Shown piece after piece: positions 32,744-35,401 of a stretch of 35,401 nucleotides of DNA. A model generated the notes under the pieces. The model worked only from the letters and a program-made list of their open reading frames with translations. It was not told where the DNA came from and did no database searches. The DNA comes from Clostridiales bacterium (lineage in GTDB: Bacteria; Bacillota; Clostridia; Christensenellales; DUVY01). Every line of letters starts with the position of its first letter. The stretch's first letter is position 1. Made by a program: the position numbers and the translations under genes. Location of the stretch: NCBI GenBank assembly GCA_012840805.1, contig DUVY01000004.1:1-35401 (forward strand), written 5' to 3'.

Positions 32744-33784
32744 TTAACCGTTTAAAGCAATATTGCGACCCAAATGGATTATACCGCGAGCTTTCGCGCC
32801 ATTAATATCAAATTTTGCCGCGCTTTGCAAAACAATATAGCCGTCATCGTCATAAGAAAATTCAAACTCAGTTTCTTTTTGGCATTTTATAACCAATTTT
32901 TTACCGTCCAAAAATTTAGCCAAAAACTCAAAACTAATGGGAATAATGTCTTTTATCGGGATTTGGTCCGATGAGATAATTCTATCAAGACACACTGTTT
33001 TGCCGTCCGAAGATTTGTAACCTATTTGGACTTGACCGATTTGGCAATTTATCAAATGTATGCTGATTGTTTGATTGTTTTCGGTCAAGATATAAAAGCC
33101 AATGTGTTTTTTGATTTTGCTCAAATCTTTTATGCCATAAGCGCGGTTTCTTATGGCGGGCATGTCTATCTCGGTCTTTTTGCCGCCTAAATTTAATACG
33201 CCCTGAAGCCTGCCCGCTTGCTCGTAAAATACTTGTTGATTATTAAAAAAGCTTATAAGTTTGGGCATGTCCAATTGTTGAGCGGCTAAAATTTTGGCAA
33301 CCGCTTTTGTGTTTATGTGCTTGGAAAACTCAAAAATTTTGTTGCTTGCCGTAAATTCTCCGTCAAAGACGGCGGGGATTACGCGCGTGCCTTTGAGATT
33401 GTTCCAAAGATTTTCGGGCGTTCTGACGCCTTGTAGCACGCCGCCGCTGTATTGTATCTTCCATTTTTCGCCCGCTTGCAAACACGCGGTTTCTATTAGG
33501 GTTTGATTAGTCAAAACTTGATGCGCGCATATAAAATCATTATCCAAAAGGTCGCGATAGGCAAACCAAATTTCGTTATTGCCCGACGCCCTCTCGCCCA
33601 ATCTTATAATAATGCTTTGACCGTCTTTAGAATGCCCTGTAAAATAATAGCTGTTATTGTAATTTATGGGAGCGTCTTCGCTTAAAGTATAAAACTCCGC
33701 ATAATTTTCATCAAAGGGCTTTTTTTTGTTTTTGTTTAAAAACGCTTTTATCGCTTGAGTCTTTAGAAATGTTTTTATTGACAT
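32744..33784 (-). CDS. Hypothetical beta-rich protein, possible AttH/CrtC-like lipocalin fold
   Basis: 346 aa from ATG at 33784, chosen because AGGAG lies five bases upstream. A longer frame to 33925 would run through the promoter. No confident family. Short strands with Gly/Asp turns dominate (YYFTGHSKDGQSIIIRLGER, 46-65; WKIQYSGGVLQG, 107-118). A RNRAYGIKDLS segment (213-223) recalls the RDHSWG-type motif of AttH/CrtC-like proteins, but weakly. No signal peptide or membrane helix is visible. The radical SAM gene follows it on the same strand. Confidence 0.65.
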   Translation of the reverse strand: MSIKTFLKTQAIKAFLNKNKKKPFDENYAEFYTLSEDAPINYNNSYYFTGHSKDGQSIIIRLGERASGNNEIWFAYRDLLDNDFICAHQVLTNQTLIETACLQAGEKWKIQYSGGVLQGVRTPENLWNNLKGTRVIPAVFDGEFTASNKIFEFSKHINTKAVAKILAAQQLDMPKLISFFNNQQVFYEQAGRLQGVLNLGGKKTEIDMPAIRNRAYGIKDLSKIKKHIGFYILTENNQTISIHLINCQIGQVQIGYKSSDGKTVCLDRIISSDQIPIKDIIPISFEFLAKFLDGKKLVIKCQKETEFEFSYDDDGYIVLQSAAKFDINGAKARGIIHLGRNIALNG

Positions 33785-33841
33785 AGTATCTCCTAAAGCT
33801 AGTAGTATATATATTACACTATTAATCTTATAATCTTTAAT

Positions 33842-33871
33842 ATTATAACAGACCTTTACTAATTGTGTAAA
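33842..33871 (-). promoter_or_regulatory. Promoter of the hypothetical-radical SAM pair
   Basis: TTTACA (33871-33866), 18-base spacer, TATAAT (33847-33842), extended -10 TGT. Confidence 0.65.
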
Positions 33872-33940
33872 TCTATTGTTTTTATAATAATGTATTGTGA
33901 TAAATATTGCAAAGAACTCACCCAAAAAGTTAAAATATGT

Positions 33941-33946
33941 TATAAT
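33941..33946 (+). promoter_or_regulatory. Extended -10 element of the tex promoter
   Basis: TATAAT preceded by TGT, 35 bases before the tex ATG; no good -35 is visible, as is allowed for extended -10 promoters. Confidence 0.5.
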
Positions 33947-33981
33947 GTCAAAGCACTAAAATTATTAGACGGAGTTTATTT

Positions 33982-35401
33982 ATGGACATTAAGGCTATTT
34001 TATCGGCTGAATTTGATTTGAGCCCTATTCACGCTTCTAATATTATTGAGCTTCTTGACGAAGGCAATACAGTGCCTTTTATCGCAAGATATAGAAAAGA
34101 AATGACAGGCGCTTGCGATGACCAAAAACTAAGAGAATTTGTAGATAGGCTTGACTATTTAAGAAAATTTGAGACGCGCAAGCAAGTTATTATCCAATCG
34201 CTCAAAGACCAAAATGTCTTTGATGAAAAATTGGATCAAGCTTTGAGCAAGGCAAAGACCTTAACCGAATTGGAAGATATATACAGACCTTATAAGCCTA
34301 AGAAAAAGACTCGGGCGACTGTCGCCGCGGCAAAAGGGCTTACGCCTTTGGCTGATTTGATTTTTGAGCAAAATTTGGATGAAAATGAATTAAACATCCA
34401 AGCGCAAAAATATGTCAATGAAGAAAAGGAAGTCAATGACGCTCAAGAAGCGATTGCGGGCGCTTTGGATATTATTTGCGAAAAGATGTCCGATGACGCC
34501 AATATCAGAAAAGCGATAAGGGAACTATTTTTTGAAAATGGTTATATTGTTACCAACCTTGTTGAAAAAGAAAAAGATGTCAACGAGCGCATAGATGTTT
34601 ATGAAATGTATAAAGACTATAAAGAACCCATTAAGACAATTCCTAGTCATAGAATATTGGCGATTAACCGCGGCGAAAAAGAAAAATGTCTTAATGTGGT
34701 TTTGGAATTGGATGAGACATTAGTTCAAAATGTAATGTATAAGACTTTTGTAAAAGAAGGCCCGTCTTCGTCCCTTATCAAAGCGGCGGCGAACGACGCT
34801 TATAACAGACTTATTAAGCCTTCTATCCAAAGAGAAATAAGAGCCGAGCTTTTTGAAAAAGCCTCTGAGCAAGCTATCAAAATGTTTGAAACCAACCTAA
34901 GACCGCTAATAATGCAGCCCGCTATTAAGAACAAAGTTACTATGGGCGTTGACCCCGCATACCGCACGGGATGTAAAATAGCGGTTGTGGACGAGATCGG
35001 AAAGTTTTTGGACAAGGCGGTTGTGTATCCTACCCCGCCTCAAAACAAAAAAGAGGAAGCCAAGGCGGTCTTGAAAGAGCTTATCAAAAAGCATAATGTG
35101 GAACTTTTGGCTATCGGGAACGGCACGGCGTCCAAAGAAACCGAAATCTTTATAAGCGAGCTTTTGAAAGAAATGCCCGAGCATAATTTGTCTTACGCTG
35201 TTGTAAACGAGGCGGGCGCTTCGGTATATTCGGCTTCCAAACTCGGCGCCGAAGAATTCCCCGACTTAGAACCCGAACACAGAAGCGCGATAAGCATAGC
35301 AAGACGGCTTCAAGATCCTATGGCGGAGCTTGTTAAGATTGAACCGCGTTCTATCGGCGTAGGTCAATACCAGCACGATATGCCGCCCGCTAGGCTTGAC
35401 A
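33982..35401 (+). CDS. tex: Tex family transcription accessory protein (3' end outside window)
   Basis: 473 codons visible of a protein usually about 720 aa. The N-terminal helical part opens IKAILSAEFDLSP (3-15) and VPFIARYRKEMTGACDD (31-47), and the ELEDIYRPYKPKKKTRATVA segment (about 96-115) is Tex-specific. A YqgF/RNase H-like domain starts near GVDPAYRTGCKIAVVDE (about 320-336) and continues past VVNEAGASVYS; the HhH and S1 RNA-binding domains lie beyond the window. Tex binds nucleic acid and affects transcription. GGAG lies seven bases before the ATG. It diverges from the hypothetical/radical SAM pair. Confidence 0.96.
   Translation, partial: MDIKAILSAEFDLSPIHASNIIELLDEGNTVPFIARYRKEMTGACDDQKLREFVDRLDYLRKFETRKQVIIQSLKDQNVFDEKLDQALSKAKTLTELEDIYRPYKPKKKTRATVAAAKGLTPLADLIFEQNLDENELNIQAQKYVNEEKEVNDAQEAIAGALDIICEKMSDDANIRKAIRELFFENGYIVTNLVEKEKDVNERIDVYEMYKDYKEPIKTIPSHRILAINRGEKEKCLNVVLELDETLVQNVMYKTFVKEGPSSSLIKAAANDAYNRLIKPSIQREIRAELFEKASEQAIKMFETNLRPLIMQPAIKNKVTMGVDPAYRTGCKIAVVDEIGKFLDKAVVYPTPPQNKKEEAKAVLKELIKKHNVELLAIGNGTASKETEIFISELLKEMPEHNLSYAVVNEAGASVYSASKLGAEEFPDLEPEHRSAISIARRLQDPMAELVKIEPRSIGVGQYQHDMPPARLD

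Noticed and set aside
33785-33925. N-terminal extension of the hypothetical gene ending at 32744
   Set aside because: The extension passes through the predicted promoter, while the ATG at 33784 has an ideal AGGAG site.
1-35401. CRISPR arrays, insertion sequences, prophage or integrase genes
   Set aside because: No spaced direct repeats, transposase motifs or phage genes were seen on either strand.

Overview
The window looks like a chromosomal segment of an uncultured, low-GC, anaerobic Bacillota (Clostridia-type) bacterium. Supporting signs are Rnf ferredoxin:NAD oxidoreductase genes, a MurE with the meso-diaminopimelate-type DNPR motif, an RNase J gene, a class A-like RNase P RNA, and a 1401-residue acyl-CoA dehydratase activase/HgdB-like fusion of a kind common in anaerobic Firmicutes. 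Bioinformatic placement below class level is not possible from the sequence alone. No phage, insertion sequence or CRISPR array was seen. Both ends cut through genes (rnfD on the left, tex on the right). TTG start codons backed by strong Shine-Dalgarno (SD) sequences are frequent.

Left part (1-9651): rnfC-rnfD (minus) diverge from a plus-strand ftsW. ftsW converges on a minus-strand cell-wall run: a SpoIIB-like SPOR-domain membrane protein, murE, mraY and murD. murF is missing from its usual place between murE and mraY. A double zinc-finger-like DUF6062 protein and a tiny unknown ORF follow on the plus strand.

Middle (9683-15780): a minus-strand block read right to left holds two TSUP/TauE half-transporters, a sugar-phosphate nucleotidyltransferase, RNase J, TrmR (tRNA 5-hydroxyuridine methyltransferase), TrhP (tRNA U34 hydroxylase) and then rnpB with its own promoter and terminator. 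It groups RNA decay, tRNA wobble modification and tRNA 5' processing.

Centre (15820-22539): a 1002-residue predicted surface protein built of four divergent beta-sandwich-like repeats and anchored by one C-terminal membrane helix; an MBL-fold hydrolase overlapping an ECF transporter S component, with a 26-bp palindrome just upstream of the promoter; a structured RNA that I interpret as 6S RNA; a GPH-type sugar symporter with a nearly leaderless promoter; and a two-gene tRNA operon, Gln(CUG)-Glu(CUC), with consensus promoter and terminator.

Right part (22641-35401): two unknown proteins divergent from an HPr-like protein that lacks the phosphorylatable histidine; the giant activase/dehydratase fusion; a Cu/Zn superoxide dismutase; a macrodomain hydrolase; pyridoxamine kinase; a HemN-like radical SAM protein; an unrecognised beta-rich protein; and the start of tex. 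Promoters, operators and RNA folds were found by eye, by matching -35/-10 spacing and base-pairing arms, and none has been tested by computation.
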